64,000 bases of DNA from Endobugula sp965225895 (GTDB taxonomy: Bacteria; Pseudomonadota; Gammaproteobacteria; Pseudomonadales; Cellvibrionaceae): contig CBDDBR010000011.1 of NCBI GenBank assembly GCA_965225895.1, positions 620,001 to 684,000 of the forward strand. Direction: 5' to 3'. Under the pieces are notes generated by a model. The model had not been told where the DNA came from, did no database searches, and worked only from the letters and a program-made list of their open reading frames with translations. This document shows, piece by piece, positions 41,006 to 49,679 of this stretch; positions within the stretch are counted from its first letter, which is position 1; each line of letters starts with the position of its first letter. Both the position numbers and the translations under genes were made by a program.

Positions 41006-41332
41006 ATGGAAATTAATATATTAGATGCACAAGTATCCGTATCAGGCCAAATGACAACGGATGATATGAGTATATTAAAGGCGCAAGGTGTTGATCTTGT
41101 CGTGTGTAATCGCCCTGAAAATGAATCCGAAGATCAAACGCCATTTAGTGATATCGCCGCCGCTGCGAAACTTAATGGTATAGAAATAGTCAATATTCCT
41201 TTCTCTGGTGGGCAAATGCAGCCAGAGCAGGCAGAAGAGTTTGCGAACTTGCTGGCACAATATCAGCGTGTACACGCATACTGCCGTACAGGTAATCGCT
41301 CTTCTCGATTGTGGGCGGCTGCAAAAAAATAA
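41006..41332 (+). CDS. TIGR01244-type sulfurtransferase / DUF442 phosphatase-like protein
   Basis: A 108-residue protein of the DUF442 fold related to dual-specificity phosphatases. The CX5R loop is YCRTGNRSSRLW, and ISVSGQMTTDD-like and VVCNRPENE segments match the family (associated with Blh/Rhodanese-type fusion proteins). AGAGG upstream supports ATG 41006. Function undetermined. Confidence 0.85.
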   Translation: MEINILDAQVSVSGQMTTDDMSILKAQGVDLVVCNRPENESEDQTPFSDIAAAAKLNGIEIVNIPFSGGQMQPEQAEEFANLLAQYQRVHAYCRTGNRSSRLWAAAKK

Positions 41333-41353
41333 CTGACCCGCGTTGTACCCACA

Positions 41354-42259
41354 ATGAAAACTGTCTCGTTAACATTTTTGGCCTTGTTGGCTTTTGCTGG
41401 TAATTCTGTACTGTGTCGTTTGGCTTTATATGATGATCACATCGATGCAGCCAGTTTTACTATTATTCGTTTATTGTCGGGTACGGTAGTTTTATGGCTA
41501 TTGCTACTGATTAATCAGCGTAAATTATGTGCATCGTCGCGTTCAATGTCTGATGTGCTTAGATCGTGTCGGCACGCATTCTATATACCAAAGGTATGGT
41601 TAGCGCCTTTGGTACTCTTCTTATATGCCGCGCTCTTTTCATTTGCTTATCGGTTATTAGATACTGGTGTGGGTGCATTATTACTCTTTGGTGCTGTGCA
41701 AATTACTATGATTGGCATGGCGGTATACCATGGCAAACGATTGCATTGGCAAGAGTGGTTTGGTGCAATTTTAGCTTTTTCTGGATTGGTGTATTTACTG
41801 CTACCGAGTTTAGGTGAGCAGACAGCGGCAAGTATTTCATTACTGGGGGCAGGAATGATGATTATTGCAGGTGTTGCTTGGGGGCTATATAGCATACAAG
41901 GGCGTGGTTCTGATAAACCATTGGAAGATACAGCTAATAACTTTTTAAAAACCCTGCCTTTTGTGATCTTGCTTCTTGTTGCCTTATTATTTACGCGTGC
42001 GCACGTGTCTCTAAATGGATTGTGGTTGGCTCTAGCGTCTGGAGTTATTACATCTGGTTTAGGTTATGCGATTTGGTATTCTGCGTTAAAAGGCTTATCG
42101 AGTATTCAGGCCGCGGTTGTGCAATTGTTTGTGCCTGTAATAGCGGCTTTAGGCGGCTTAATTTTTGCGGGTGAGCTGATTACTTTGCATGTAATCACGG
42201 CAGGAATAATGGTAATTGCTGGTGTGTTATGGGTGACATTTTCTGGGCAAAAATCATAA
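41354..42259 (+). CDS. EamA/DMT-family transporter
   Basis: A 301-residue drug/metabolite-type transporter with ten helices in two EamA repeats. The first repeat begins LTFLALLAFAGNSVLCRLAL; the second contains ITSGLGYAIWYSALKGLSSIQAAVVQLFVPVIA. Exports small metabolites; substrate unknown. Confidence 0.9.
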   Translation: MKTVSLTFLALLAFAGNSVLCRLALYDDHIDAASFTIIRLLSGTVVLWLLLLINQRKLCASSRSMSDVLRSCRHAFYIPKVWLAPLVLFLYAALFSFAYRLLDTGVGALLLFGAVQITMIGMAVYHGKRLHWQEWFGAILAFSGLVYLLLPSLGEQTAASISLLGAGMMIIAGVAWGLYSIQGRGSDKPLEDTANNFLKTLPFVILLLVALLFTRAHVSLNGLWLALASGVITSGLGYAIWYSALKGLSSIQAAVVQLFVPVIAALGGLIFAGELITLHVITAGIMVIAGVLWVTFSGQKS

Positions 42260-42306
42260 TGCTGCTGCGATTATGTTTATCAAAATAGGGTAGTTAGAAC
42301 AACGTT

Positions 42307-43584
42307 ATGAAAGAGTATCTACGAGTATTTGGTGTTGGCTTTCTCGTGCTAGTGGCGGGATTTGTACTGGCGTTTCAATTTGTAAAACCCAGCCCGCCAA
42401 AGTCTATCACTATTGCTACAGGAAGTTCTTCTGGTGCTTACTTTGCTTATGCCCAACAATATAAAGCATTCTTGGCCGAGCAAGGTATAGAGCTCAATAT
42501 TATTAGTACCGAAGGCTCTATTGATAATATTCAGCGCTTACAAGCGGGTGATGTTGATTTAGCATTTGTGCAAAGTGGAACAGGCCAAGCTTATCAGCAA
42601 GCGAATGATATTGTGGCGTTAGCTAGTATTTATTATGAGCCTCTTTGGTTGTTTGTACCTAGTGATCAGGTGTTATTTAAAACCAGTGATTTATTGGGTA
42701 AACGCATTGCAGTAGGTACCGAAGGCAGTGGTACACGTGCTTTGGCTCAGGTGGTGTTAGAAAATAATGGGATTACGGCGAACAATGCTTCATTTGTTGA
42801 TATGAATGCAGAGCGTGCTACGCAAGCGTTATTAAATGGCGATCTTGATTATCTTTTTCTTGTTTCGTCGGTCGAGTCTTCTTTAGTACAGCAATTATTA
42901 CTTGAAACCTCTTTAATGCCATTTGATTTTGAGCGAGTAAAAGCGTACACCCGACGTTATCGTTTTTTATCTGATACTGAATTGCCGCAAGGCGTCATTG
43001 ATTTTCAGCGGGATATTCCTGCTATTGATGTTAATTTATTAAGTGCTGCAGCAACAGTTGTTGCTAAAGAGGGTGTGCATCCTGCACTGGTGGCATTGCT
43101 GATGCAAATATTTGATAAGGTACATGGTGAAGGCGGAATTCTAGAAGCTCCAGGGCAGTTTCCTTCCGAGCATTATTTGGATTTTCCTTTAGATGATAGT
43201 GCGCAACGATATTTTGATTATGGTCCACCTTTATTGCAGCGCTATTTACCTTTTTGGGTAGCGGTATTAGTGAATCAATTAAAAGTGTTTTTAATTCCTC
43301 TTATTGCATTAATGATCCCACTCGTGCGTGTCTTGCCTATTTTGTATCGTTGGCGTATTCGCTCGCGAATTTATCGTTGGTATCGTGATTTACGAGAGAT
43401 GGAACAAGAAGCGAATCAACAAGGATTAACGCCTGCGCATCGGGCAGCATTGTTGTCTAAGTTACAGCGTATGCATAATCGTTTGATGGAGGAGTCCATT
43501 CCTCTTTCATATCATGATGAGTTATATCACTTACGCCTTCATATTGAATTAGTGCGTGATAATTTACATCAAGACAATTACTGA
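42307..43584 (+). CDS. TAXI-family TRAP-type solute receptor with C-terminal membrane anchor
   Basis: A 425-residue protein. An N-terminal membrane segment (LVLVAGFVLAFQF) is followed by the TAXI domain (ITIATGSSSGAYFAYAQQYKAFL, STEGSIDNIQRLQAGDVDLAFVQSG). A second membrane segment near residue 318 (VAVLVNQLKVFLIPLIALMI) and a charged coiled-coil tail follow. No TRAP permease genes are adjacent, so this is a membrane-anchored sensor- or orphan-type TAXI protein. Its end overlaps the convergent yceI gene by 7 bp. Confidence 0.87.
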   Translation: MKEYLRVFGVGFLVLVAGFVLAFQFVKPSPPKSITIATGSSSGAYFAYAQQYKAFLAEQGIELNIISTEGSIDNIQRLQAGDVDLAFVQSGTGQAYQQANDIVALASIYYEPLWLFVPSDQVLFKTSDLLGKRIAVGTEGSGTRALAQVVLENNGITANNASFVDMNAERATQALLNGDLDYLFLVSSVESSLVQQLLLETSLMPFDFERVKAYTRRYRFLSDTELPQGVIDFQRDIPAIDVNLLSAAATVVAKEGVHPALVALLMQIFDKVHGEGGILEAPGQFPSEHYLDFPLDDSAQRYFDYGPPLLQRYLPFWVAVLVNQLKVFLIPLIALMIPLVRVLPILYRWRIRSRIYRWYRDLREMEQEANQQGLTPAHRAALLSKLQRMHNRLMEESIPLSYHDELYHLRLHIELVRDNLHQDNY

Positions 43585-44159
43585 CGTATTCCTTCAATAT
43601 GTAACTCGAGTTGTACTTGGGTTGACGCAGGGCCAAGGCGTTCAGCGATACCAAATTGCTTTAAGCCAATAGTTGTTGTGCCAGAAAATCCTGCACGATA
43701 TCCACCCCAAGGATCTTCGCCTTCGCCAATTTTCTCGGCGTTAATCGTTACGCTTGATGTCACACCGTGTAGTGTTAAATCACCAATAACGGTAATCTCG
43801 TTATCATTCTTTACTGTAATTTTTGTACTCGAAAATGTTGCTTTGGGGTAGGTGGCGGTATCTAAAAAATCTTTTCCTTTAATATGTTTATCGCGTTCTG
43901 CATGGTTAGAGTCAAAACTACGAGTATCAATATCAACATTGACCGTTGTAGCGGTAATGTCTTTTTCATCGTAGTTAAAAGTACCTGAAAAGGTATTAAA
44001 TCGACCCGTTAACCAAGAGTAGCCTAGGTGTTTAATTTTAAAATTAATAAAAGCGTGAGCGCCTTTATGATCGATCATATATTCGGCGGCCGATACTGGC
44101 AAAGAAAATGCAGCGGTAGCAACCAATGTTGCGAGTGATCGTTTTATTAATGTGTTCAT
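43578..44159 (-). CDS. YceI family periplasmic lipid-binding protein
   Basis: A 193-residue lipocalin-like protein with signal peptide (LATLVATAAFSLPVSAA) and YceI domain (YMIDHKGAHAFINFKIKHLGYSWLTGRF, then FLDTATYPKATFSS and GDLTLHGVTS). The family binds isoprenoid-like lipids such as polyprenols. It follows the cytochrome b561 gene by 45 bp, a common pairing (yceJ-yceI). Confidence 0.93.
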   Translation of the reverse strand: MNTLIKRSLATLVATAAFSLPVSAAEYMIDHKGAHAFINFKIKHLGYSWLTGRFNTFSGTFNYDEKDITATTVNVDIDTRSFDSNHAERDKHIKGKDFLDTATYPKATFSSTKITVKNDNEITVIGDLTLHGVTSSVTINAEKIGEGEDPWGGYRAGFSGTTTIGLKQFGIAERLGPASTQVQLELHIEGIRQ

Positions 44160-44204
44160 TCAAATCTCCATATGTTGGGGGTCATGTGTGTCATATAAAA
44201 ATGA

Positions 44205-44744
44205 TTACAACATGCGCTTTAGCGTATTGTCGCGATCAATAAAATGATGTTTTAGTGCAGCGAACGCATGTATGCATACAAGGGCGATCAAGCAAAAGGC
44301 AAGCCATTCGTGTACTTCACCACTAATATCTTCTTGGTTTTCAAAAAAGGCACCTAGCGAGGGTATAGTGAACCAATTAAATATTTCAATACCACGGTCA
44401 TCGGCGGTAGAAATTAAATAACCCGTTAAAAACAGGCAAAATAAACCCACATATAAAATGCGGTGTACATAATGCCCGATTGTTTGTTCCATAACAGAGT
44501 GTGATACGAGTTTGTGTGGCGGTGGATTATAGTAACGCCACAACACGCGACCAACCATAACGGCGCACAGCAATAAGCCGATACTTTTATGATAATGGGG
44601 TGCTCGTTGGTACCAAGCGTCGTAGTAGCCTAATTCGGTCATCCATATGCCACTACTAAATAATACAATAACGGCAATGGCGACTAGCCAATGTAGACAC
44701 TTATGGATAATGCCGTACTCTTGATTGGTGTTTTTGATCATCAT
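44205..44744 (-). CDS. cybB: Cytochrome b561 family protein
   Basis: A 179-residue integral membrane protein with four hydrophobic helices and conserved histidines (IIHKCLHWLVA, HKSIGLLLC, YVHRILYVGL, HEWLAFCLIALVCIHAFAALKHHF) ligating two haem b. It resembles the YodB/CybB superoxide-or-quinol-linked branch. Its partner YceI is next on the same strand. Confidence 0.93.
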   Translation of the reverse strand: MMIKNTNQEYGIIHKCLHWLVAIAVIVLFSSGIWMTELGYYDAWYQRAPHYHKSIGLLLCAVMVGRVLWRYYNPPPHKLVSHSVMEQTIGHYVHRILYVGLFCLFLTGYLISTADDRGIEIFNWFTIPSLGAFFENQEDISGEVHEWLAFCLIALVCIHAFAALKHHFIDRDNTLKRML

Positions 44745-44908
44745 AGGGTGTTTAATTCGTTAAATTATCCATACGGCTAGGTATGCCAGCGCGTGTTGTT
44801 TGTGTGTTTTATTCATCGTAAATCGAAACTGTATCACACCCTATAAAAGAATAGATTCCATAGGATGACACTTGCAATTTATTTGCATTATTTGCCAATT
44901 TACACGTC

Positions 44909-44938
44909 TTGCGTGAAACTCTGTTTCACGTTTATACT
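44909..44938 (+). promoter_or_regulatory. Candidate promoter with an inverted repeat in the spacer
   Basis: TTGCGT (44909-44914), an 18-bp spacer, and TATACT (44933-44938). The spacer contains CGTGAAA / TTTCACG (44912-44918, 44924-44930), a perfect 7-bp inverted repeat, which could be an operator controlling the small membrane protein at 44989. Confidence 0.5.
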
Positions 44939-44988
44939 GCGCGCTCAATACTTTTTAATAAAAATAATCAAATAAAAAGGTTTATATC

Positions 44989-45180
44989 ATGTCAGCAAAA
45001 AATACTGCCTCAGTACTTCTCAATGGCCTCGAAGATAATGCGTCTTGGTCTGATGTTAAAAACGTTATTATGTCCGAATACAATAAAGAAACAGGTGATG
45101 CTAAAGCCGATGCTTTCTCTGCCATCGTATTGTGCGCTCTTTTTGTTACAACCAGTATTTTTTGGGTCAGTATTCAATAA
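44989..45180 (+). CDS. Small membrane protein (63 aa)
   Basis: An AAGG lies upstream of ATG 44989. The first 40 residues are soluble (NTASVLLNGLEDNASWSDVK...), the last 22 form one membrane helix (AFSAIVLCALFVTTSIFWVSI). I do not recognise the family. A plausible promoter and ribosome site support a real gene. Overlapping longer frames on this strand appear spurious. Confidence 0.7.
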   Translation: MSAKNTASVLLNGLEDNASWSDVKNVIMSEYNKETGDAKADAFSAIVLCALFVTTSIFWVSIQ

Positions 45181-45328
45181 TTCTGTGTATGTGATGCGTG
45201 ATGAATGCGATAGTTCACACGCAATGACAGATGGATAGTGTAACGCCCTACATTATCCACGCCTTTCCCTTGACCTTCTTGTCATATTGCCTCAAACTAC
45301 TGGATAAAAAACCAGTAGAGGGTTTCTC

Positions 45329-45847
45329 TTGTCACTTATCTTAGGTATTGATCCCGGTTCACGTAAAACAGGCTTCGGTATAATTAATACAGTCGGTAGC
45401 CAGTATGAGTACGTGGCTAGCGGTGTTATTCGTTTAAGTGATGCGCCTTTGCCTGAGCGTTTAAAGGTTATTTATCAAAGCCTGTCTGAAGTTATCGAAG
45501 AATATTGCCCCCAACAGGTGGCGATAGAACAGGTATTTATGGCAAAAAGTGCAGGCTCTGCTTTAAAGTTGGGGCAAGCAAGAGGAGCTGCTGTGGTGGC
45601 TGCGGTGAGCCATGATTTACCCGTGGCAGAATACGAAGCTAAAAAAATTAAGCAATCGGTTGTTGGTAATGGTGGTGCTGATAAAGCACAAGTACAGCAC
45701 ATGATTACACAGCTGTTAAAGCTATCGGGTACGCCGCAAGAAGATGCCGCCGATGCCTTGGCTGTTGCTTTATGTCATGCCAATACGTATCAGCATCTTA
45801 TTAATGTTGCCCAAGCAACACAATTTCGACGAGGTAGAATGGTGTGA
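45329..45847 (+). CDS. ruvC: Holliday junction resolvase RuvC
   Basis: A 172-residue endonuclease that resolves Holliday junctions with RuvAB. Catalytic acids: Asp7 in GIDPGSRKTGFG, Glu in AIEQVFMAKS, and the Asp pair in DAADALAVALCH. The start is TTG at 45329, eight bases after GAGGG; no nearby ATG gives the full N-terminus. The stop overlaps the ruvA GTG start. Confidence 0.96.
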   Translation: MSLILGIDPGSRKTGFGIINTVGSQYEYVASGVIRLSDAPLPERLKVIYQSLSEVIEEYCPQQVAIEQVFMAKSAGSALKLGQARGAAVVAAVSHDLPVAEYEAKKIKQSVVGNGGADKAQVQHMITQLLKLSGTPQEDAADALAVALCHANTYQHLINVAQATQFRRGRMV

Positions 45848-46467
45848 TTGGTCGTTTATCGGGAGTGCTAATAGAAAAACAAGCACCGTATTTATTGATT
45901 GATGTAAATGGTGTTGGCTACGAAGTGCAAGCGCCAATGACGAGCTTTTATCCGTTGCCCGATGTAGGAGGTAACGTCATCATGCATACTCACTTATCAA
46001 TTAGTGAGAATGCCCATCAGCTCTTTGCTTTTTATACCCTAGAAGAACGTTTATTATTTCGCACATTGATCAAAGTGAGTGGTGTGGGGCCTAAAATGGC
46101 ATTAGCTATTTTATCGGGTATGCCAGCAGAAGAGTTTGTGCATTGCGTGAGAACCGATAATGTCGCTGCGCTGGTTAAGGTGCCTGGAGTTGGTAAAAAA
46201 ACAGCAGAACGCCTTATTATCGAAGTTAAAGATCGTCTCAGTGATTGGGGTGAGGTCGGGTGTGGGCAGGCACACAATAATGATGCTGCGCCATTAATTC
46301 CACAAACATCCGCATCAACTATTATTGCCGATGCAGAAAGCGCTCTGATTGCATTAGGCTATAAGCCAACACAGGCAGCACAGATGATTAGCGCTGCACA
46401 AAAAGTAGAACCTCTTAGCAATAGCGAAGCCTTAATTCGTTTAGCGCTAAAAAGCACCACCGCATAA
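45844..46467 (+). CDS. ruvA: Holliday junction DNA helicase RuvA
   Basis: A 207-residue subunit that binds the four-way junction and loads RuvB. The OB-fold (MIGRLSGVLIEKQAPYLLIDVNGVGYEV), two helix-hairpin-helix motifs (KVSGVGPKMALAILS, KVPGVGKKTAERLIIEVKD), and the C-terminal RuvB-binding domain (ALGYKPTQAAQMI) are visible. Begins with GTG and overlaps ruvC by 4 nt. Confidence 0.96.
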   Translation: MIGRLSGVLIEKQAPYLLIDVNGVGYEVQAPMTSFYPLPDVGGNVIMHTHLSISENAHQLFAFYTLEERLLFRTLIKVSGVGPKMALAILSGMPAEEFVHCVRTDNVAALVKVPGVGKKTAERLIIEVKDRLSDWGEVGCGQAHNNDAAPLIPQTSASTIIADAESALIALGYKPTQAAQMISAAQKVEPLSNSEALIRLALKSTTA

Positions 46468-46499
46468 GTTATTATTATTTGCCATTTTAGGGTAGCGTC

Positions 46500-47534
46500 A
46501 TGATAGAAAAAGACGATTTGCAAGCAGAACGAATTATTGCCCCCATTGCGAAACCGCAAGAAGAGGTACAAGACCGAGCGATTCGGCCTAAGACCTTATC
46601 GGATTATATCGGTCAGCCTCAAGTGTGTGAGCAAATGGAGATTTTTATTCAGGCGGCTAAAAAACGTCAAGAACCATTAGATCATACCCTTGTTTTTGGC
46701 CCTCCTGGCTTGGGTAAAACCACCTTGGCCAATATTATTGCAACTGAAATGGGCGTTCAGCTCACAACGACCTCTGGCCCCGTGATTGAAAAAGCGGGTG
46801 ATTTAGCGGCGTTAATGACGAATTTACAAGCGGGTGATGTGTTGTTTATCGATGAGATTCATCGCTTAAGCCCCGCGATTGAAGAAGTGCTTTATCCTGC
46901 AATGGAAGATTATCAACTCGATATTATGATTGGTGAAGGGCCAGCAGCACGTTCAATCAAACTAGATTTACCTCCATTTACTTTAGTGGGTGCAACAACT
47001 AGGGCGGGTTTGCTAACGTCGCCACTGCGTGATCGTTTTGGTATTGTGCAGCGCTTAGAGTTTTATAATGTAAAAGACCTAACCCATATTGTGAGTCGAT
47101 CGGCCCAATTATTGGGCGTAGATATGGATGATGCTGGAGCGCAAGAAATTGCTAAGCGCTCACGAGGTACCCCTCGTATTGCCAACCGTTTATTACGTCG
47201 TGTGCGGGATTATGCCGATGTAAAAAGCAATGGGTGTGTAACTCATGGCATAGCCGATGCAGCATTAAATATGCTCAGTGTGGATCACAGCGGATTTGAT
47301 AATATGGATCGCCGTTTGTTACTGGCAATGATCGAGAAATTTGACGGTGGCCCTGTGGGGGTAGAAAGCCTCGCAGCAGCGATTAGTGAAGAGCGTGACA
47401 CCATTGAAGACGTATTAGAACCGTATTTAATTCAGCAAGGGTATATGGCGCGTACGCCTAGAGGGCGTATTGTGACACAGCTGGCCTATGATCACTTTTC
47501 CATCGTGAGTGATTCATCCTCATCTATTCAGTGA
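46500..47534 (+). CDS. ruvB: Holliday junction branch-migration ATPase RuvB
   Basis: A 344-residue AAA+ motor. Walker A FGPPGLGKTTLA, Walker B LFIDEIHRL, sensor 1 GATTRAG, and Arg finger RDRFG are present, with the C-terminal winged helix (RTPRGRI). Follows ruvA by 32 bp. Downstream, the usual ybgC is delayed by a cassette-like insert. Confidence 0.97.
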   Translation: MIEKDDLQAERIIAPIAKPQEEVQDRAIRPKTLSDYIGQPQVCEQMEIFIQAAKKRQEPLDHTLVFGPPGLGKTTLANIIATEMGVQLTTTSGPVIEKAGDLAALMTNLQAGDVLFIDEIHRLSPAIEEVLYPAMEDYQLDIMIGEGPAARSIKLDLPPFTLVGATTRAGLLTSPLRDRFGIVQRLEFYNVKDLTHIVSRSAQLLGVDMDDAGAQEIAKRSRGTPRIANRLLRRVRDYADVKSNGCVTHGIADAALNMLSVDHSGFDNMDRRLLLAMIEKFDGGPVGVESLAAAISEERDTIEDVLEPYLIQQGYMARTPRGRIVTQLAYDHFSIVSDSSSSIQ

Positions 47535-47619
47535 TAATATAGCGTTATGTTTTAATGGATAGAAAGTGCCCAAAAGTATGGCGGTGTACTTTTCAGTTAT
47601 AGTAAAGAGGTTAAAGTTT

Positions 47620-47907
47620 ATGTTTATTGTTTTTCTTAGATTTTCAGATAACAAAGCTAAAGCTGGTGACCTTATGTTGGAACATAATGAATGGATAAAG
47701 AAAGGCTTCTCTGAAAATGTCTTTTTATTAGTTGGTAGTATTGAAACGAATATGGGCGGTTCTGTTCTAGCGCACAATACCAATCTTGAAGAGCTTCAAC
47801 AGAGAGTTAATAATGACCCTTTTGTTACAGAAAATGTAGTAACAGCTGAAATAGTAGAGATTTCTCCTAAAATGGCTGATGAGCGCTTAAATTTTCTGAT
47901 GAGTTAA
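47620..47907 (+). CDS. YciI-family protein
   Basis: A 95-residue ferredoxin-like-fold protein with MFIVFLRFSDNKAKAGDLML, HNEWIKKGFSEN and the C-terminal DPFVTENVVTAEIVEISPKM, which match YCII-domain proteins. The function of these is mostly unknown; one known member is a dehalogenase-like or hydrolase enzyme. AGAGG precedes ATG 47620. It is the only gene in the cassette-like unit 47544-47990. Confidence 0.8.
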   Translation: MFIVFLRFSDNKAKAGDLMLEHNEWIKKGFSENVFLLVGSIETNMGGSVLAHNTNLEELQQRVNNDPFVTENVVTAEIVEISPKMADERLNFLMS

Positions 47908-47921
47908 CATTTTAATAATCA

Positions 47922-47990
47922 ATAACATAGTAAGTTGACGCATTGGAAAAAGCACTCGCTCTCGCTTTTCCACTGTGCAAGGTGTTATGT
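47922..47990 (+). other. attC-like recombination site
   Basis: AATAACA (47920-47926) at the left pairs with TGTTAT (47983-47988). GCA (47940-47942)/TGC and GGAAAA (47945-47950)/TTTTCC (47966-47971) form the inner stem. It ends in the GTTATGT heptamer at 47984-47990. The outer complement is imperfect, so the call is tentative. Confidence 0.5.
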
Positions 47991-48047
47991 ATAGCGTGAT
48001 AGAGCGCTGTTGTATTTTATCGAATTCTCTAAGGTGAGTTGTTGTTT

Positions 48048-48455
48048 ATGTCTCAAGTATTTGAGCTACCCATTCGTGTATACATTGAAGACACTGATGC
48101 AGGCGGAATTGTTTACTATGTTAATTATTTAAAGTTTGTTGAGCGTAGTCGTACCGAGTTATTGCGTTCGTTTGGCTATGGTAAAACAGCCATATTAGAG
48201 GACGGTCTGTTACTGGTTGTACACAGTTTAGAGAGCCAATATTTGGCTCCAGCACGCTTAGATGATGAGCTAATAGTGACTACCGAGGTGCGTAAAGTAG
48301 CTCGTGCTTATGTTCAGTTTCATCAGCAGGTGAGGCGTGATGATACGGTATTGTGCAAAGCAGACGTTAAAATAGCCTGTGTAAATCCCGACATGAAGCC
48401 CACACCACTGCCAGAACACCTTCGCCACGCCATACAATCGTATAGTGCACTGTAA
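48048..48455 (+). CDS. ybgC: Acyl-CoA thioesterase YbgC
   Basis: A 135-residue hot-dog-fold thioesterase at the head of the Tol-Pal operon. The catalytic segment YIEDTDAGGIVYYVNYLKFVER holds Asp and the conserved Tyr pair. ATG 48048 has AAGGTGAG upstream. Acts on CoA thioesters at the inner membrane face. Confidence 0.94.
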   Translation: MSQVFELPIRVYIEDTDAGGIVYYVNYLKFVERSRTELLRSFGYGKTAILEDGLLLVVHSLESQYLAPARLDDELIVTTEVRKVARAYVQFHQQVRRDDTVLCKADVKIACVNPDMKPTPLPEHLRHAIQSYSAL

Positions 48456-48557
48456 AATTTTATCGATATTTATGATGTTTTTAGACACACAGAGAAAACA
48501 TCTCATGATAGAGTTATACCTTATCCCTTTCATTGATATAAACAAGGTTCGCTTATT

Positions 48558-49247
48558 ATGACTGCCCACGACGACACGCTATCAATATACAGCCTGATAG
48601 CTGGAGCCAGCTTACTGGTACAGCTGGTGATGTTAATTCTGTTTCTTGCTTCAGTGATATCTTGGGTAATGATTGTGCAGCGTGCCAGTTACCAATCACG
48701 GGTTAAATCCGCGCTACATGAATTTGAAGAAGATTTTTGGTCGGGAGTAGACCTCACACAGTTATATCGAAAGGGTAATGATCTGGCGAGCCAAGGTAAA
48801 ATAGAAGGCGTGGAAATGATATTTCGTGCTGGTTTTAAAGAATTTTCACGCCTACGACAGCAAGATAACATAGATAATGACACCGTTATGGAAGGCACAC
48901 AGCGAGCAATGCGTGTTGCTTTAGCTCGTGAACAAGAAAAACTAGACGCCAACTTACCTTTTCTTGCCAGTGTTGCTTCTGTGAGCCCTTATATTGGATT
49001 GTTTGGTACGGTGTGGGGCATTATGAACTCTTTCCGTGGTTTGGCGAATAGTACGCAAGCAACCTTATCTACTGTAGCGCCAGGTATTTCAGAAGCACTT
49101 GTTGCTACGGCGATGGGGTTATTTGCCGCAATACCCGCTGTGCTTGCCTATAACCGTTTTTCTGCCCGCGCGGAATACTTAGCAAATAGTTACGAAACAT
49201 TTGCAGAAGAATTTTCAGCAGTACTTCACCGACAACTTCATCGATAA
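48558..49247 (+). CDS. tolQ: TolQ, Tol-Pal motor subunit
   Basis: A 229-residue inner-membrane protein of the MotA/TolQ/ExbB family with three membrane helices (about 17-40, 135-158, 170-190). LPFLASVASVSPYIGLFGTVWGIM and ISEALVATAMGLFAAIPAVLAYN are the signature helices. With TolR it converts proton-motive force into motion for outer-membrane constriction. Confidence 0.96.
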   Translation: MTAHDDTLSIYSLIAGASLLVQLVMLILFLASVISWVMIVQRASYQSRVKSALHEFEEDFWSGVDLTQLYRKGNDLASQGKIEGVEMIFRAGFKEFSRLRQQDNIDNDTVMEGTQRAMRVALAREQEKLDANLPFLASVASVSPYIGLFGTVWGIMNSFRGLANSTQATLSTVAPGISEALVATAMGLFAAIPAVLAYNRFSARAEYLANSYETFAEEFSAVLHRQLHR

Positions 49248-49253
49248 GCGGCT

Positions 49254-49673
49254 ATGAATACTCGAAAAAACAAAAAAAAGCCAATGGCTGAAATTAATGT
49301 TGTTCCTTACATTGATGTGATGTTGGTACTTCTTATTATTTTTATGGTAACTGCCCCATTACTACTGCAGGGTGTACAGGTTGATTTGCCGCAAGCCAAC
49401 TCATCGCCCACACCACAGCAAGAAGAGCCATTGATTATTTCAGTGGATGCAGATAAAAATTATTATATTAATATCGGCGAAGACGAGAAAAAACGTAAGT
49501 TGTTAAAAGATATTAGCAGCCAAGTAGCCAAAGTATTGCGCGTTAAACCGCAGACACCTGTGCTGGTATGGGGTGATACGAATGTTCCTTATGGCACCGT
49601 TGTAGAATTAATGACTCGTTTGCAAAATGCAGGGGCAGTATCGGTAGGTCTTGTGACCGAGCCGCCACGGTAA
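49254..49673 (+). CDS. tolR: TolR, Tol-Pal motor subunit
   Basis: A 139-residue ExbD/TolR protein. The membrane helix PYIDVMLVLLIIF contains the proton-binding Asp. The periplasmic domain follows, with PVLVWGDTNVPYG. Begins 7 bp after tolQ. Confidence 0.96.
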   Translation: MNTRKNKKKPMAEINVVPYIDVMLVLLIIFMVTAPLLLQGVQVDLPQANSSPTPQQEEPLIISVDADKNYYINIGEDEKKRKLLKDISSQVAKVLRVKPQTPVLVWGDTNVPYGTVVELMTRLQNAGAVSVGLVTEPPR

Positions 49674-49679
49674 TAGCTA

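Larger units (their letters stand above)
47544..47990 (+). mobile_element. Solitary integron-like gene cassette between ruvB and ybgC
   Basis: The heptamer GTTATGT occurs at 47544-47550 and 47984-47990, bracketing one YciI-family gene and a palindromic tail. The tail (about 47922-47990) has ATAACA/TGTTAT outer arms, GCA/TGC, and GGAAAA/TTTTCC inner arms with a TCGCTCTCGC loop, as expected for attC. Excision between the heptamers would bring ruvB and ybgC close together, the gene order I recall in Pseudomonas. Confidence 0.6.

Noticed and set aside
44909..45238. A longer frame overlapping the 63-residue membrane protein
   Set aside because: Its start lies in the promoter/hairpin region, its protein looks random, and the shorter frame has a proper ribosome site and a membrane helix.
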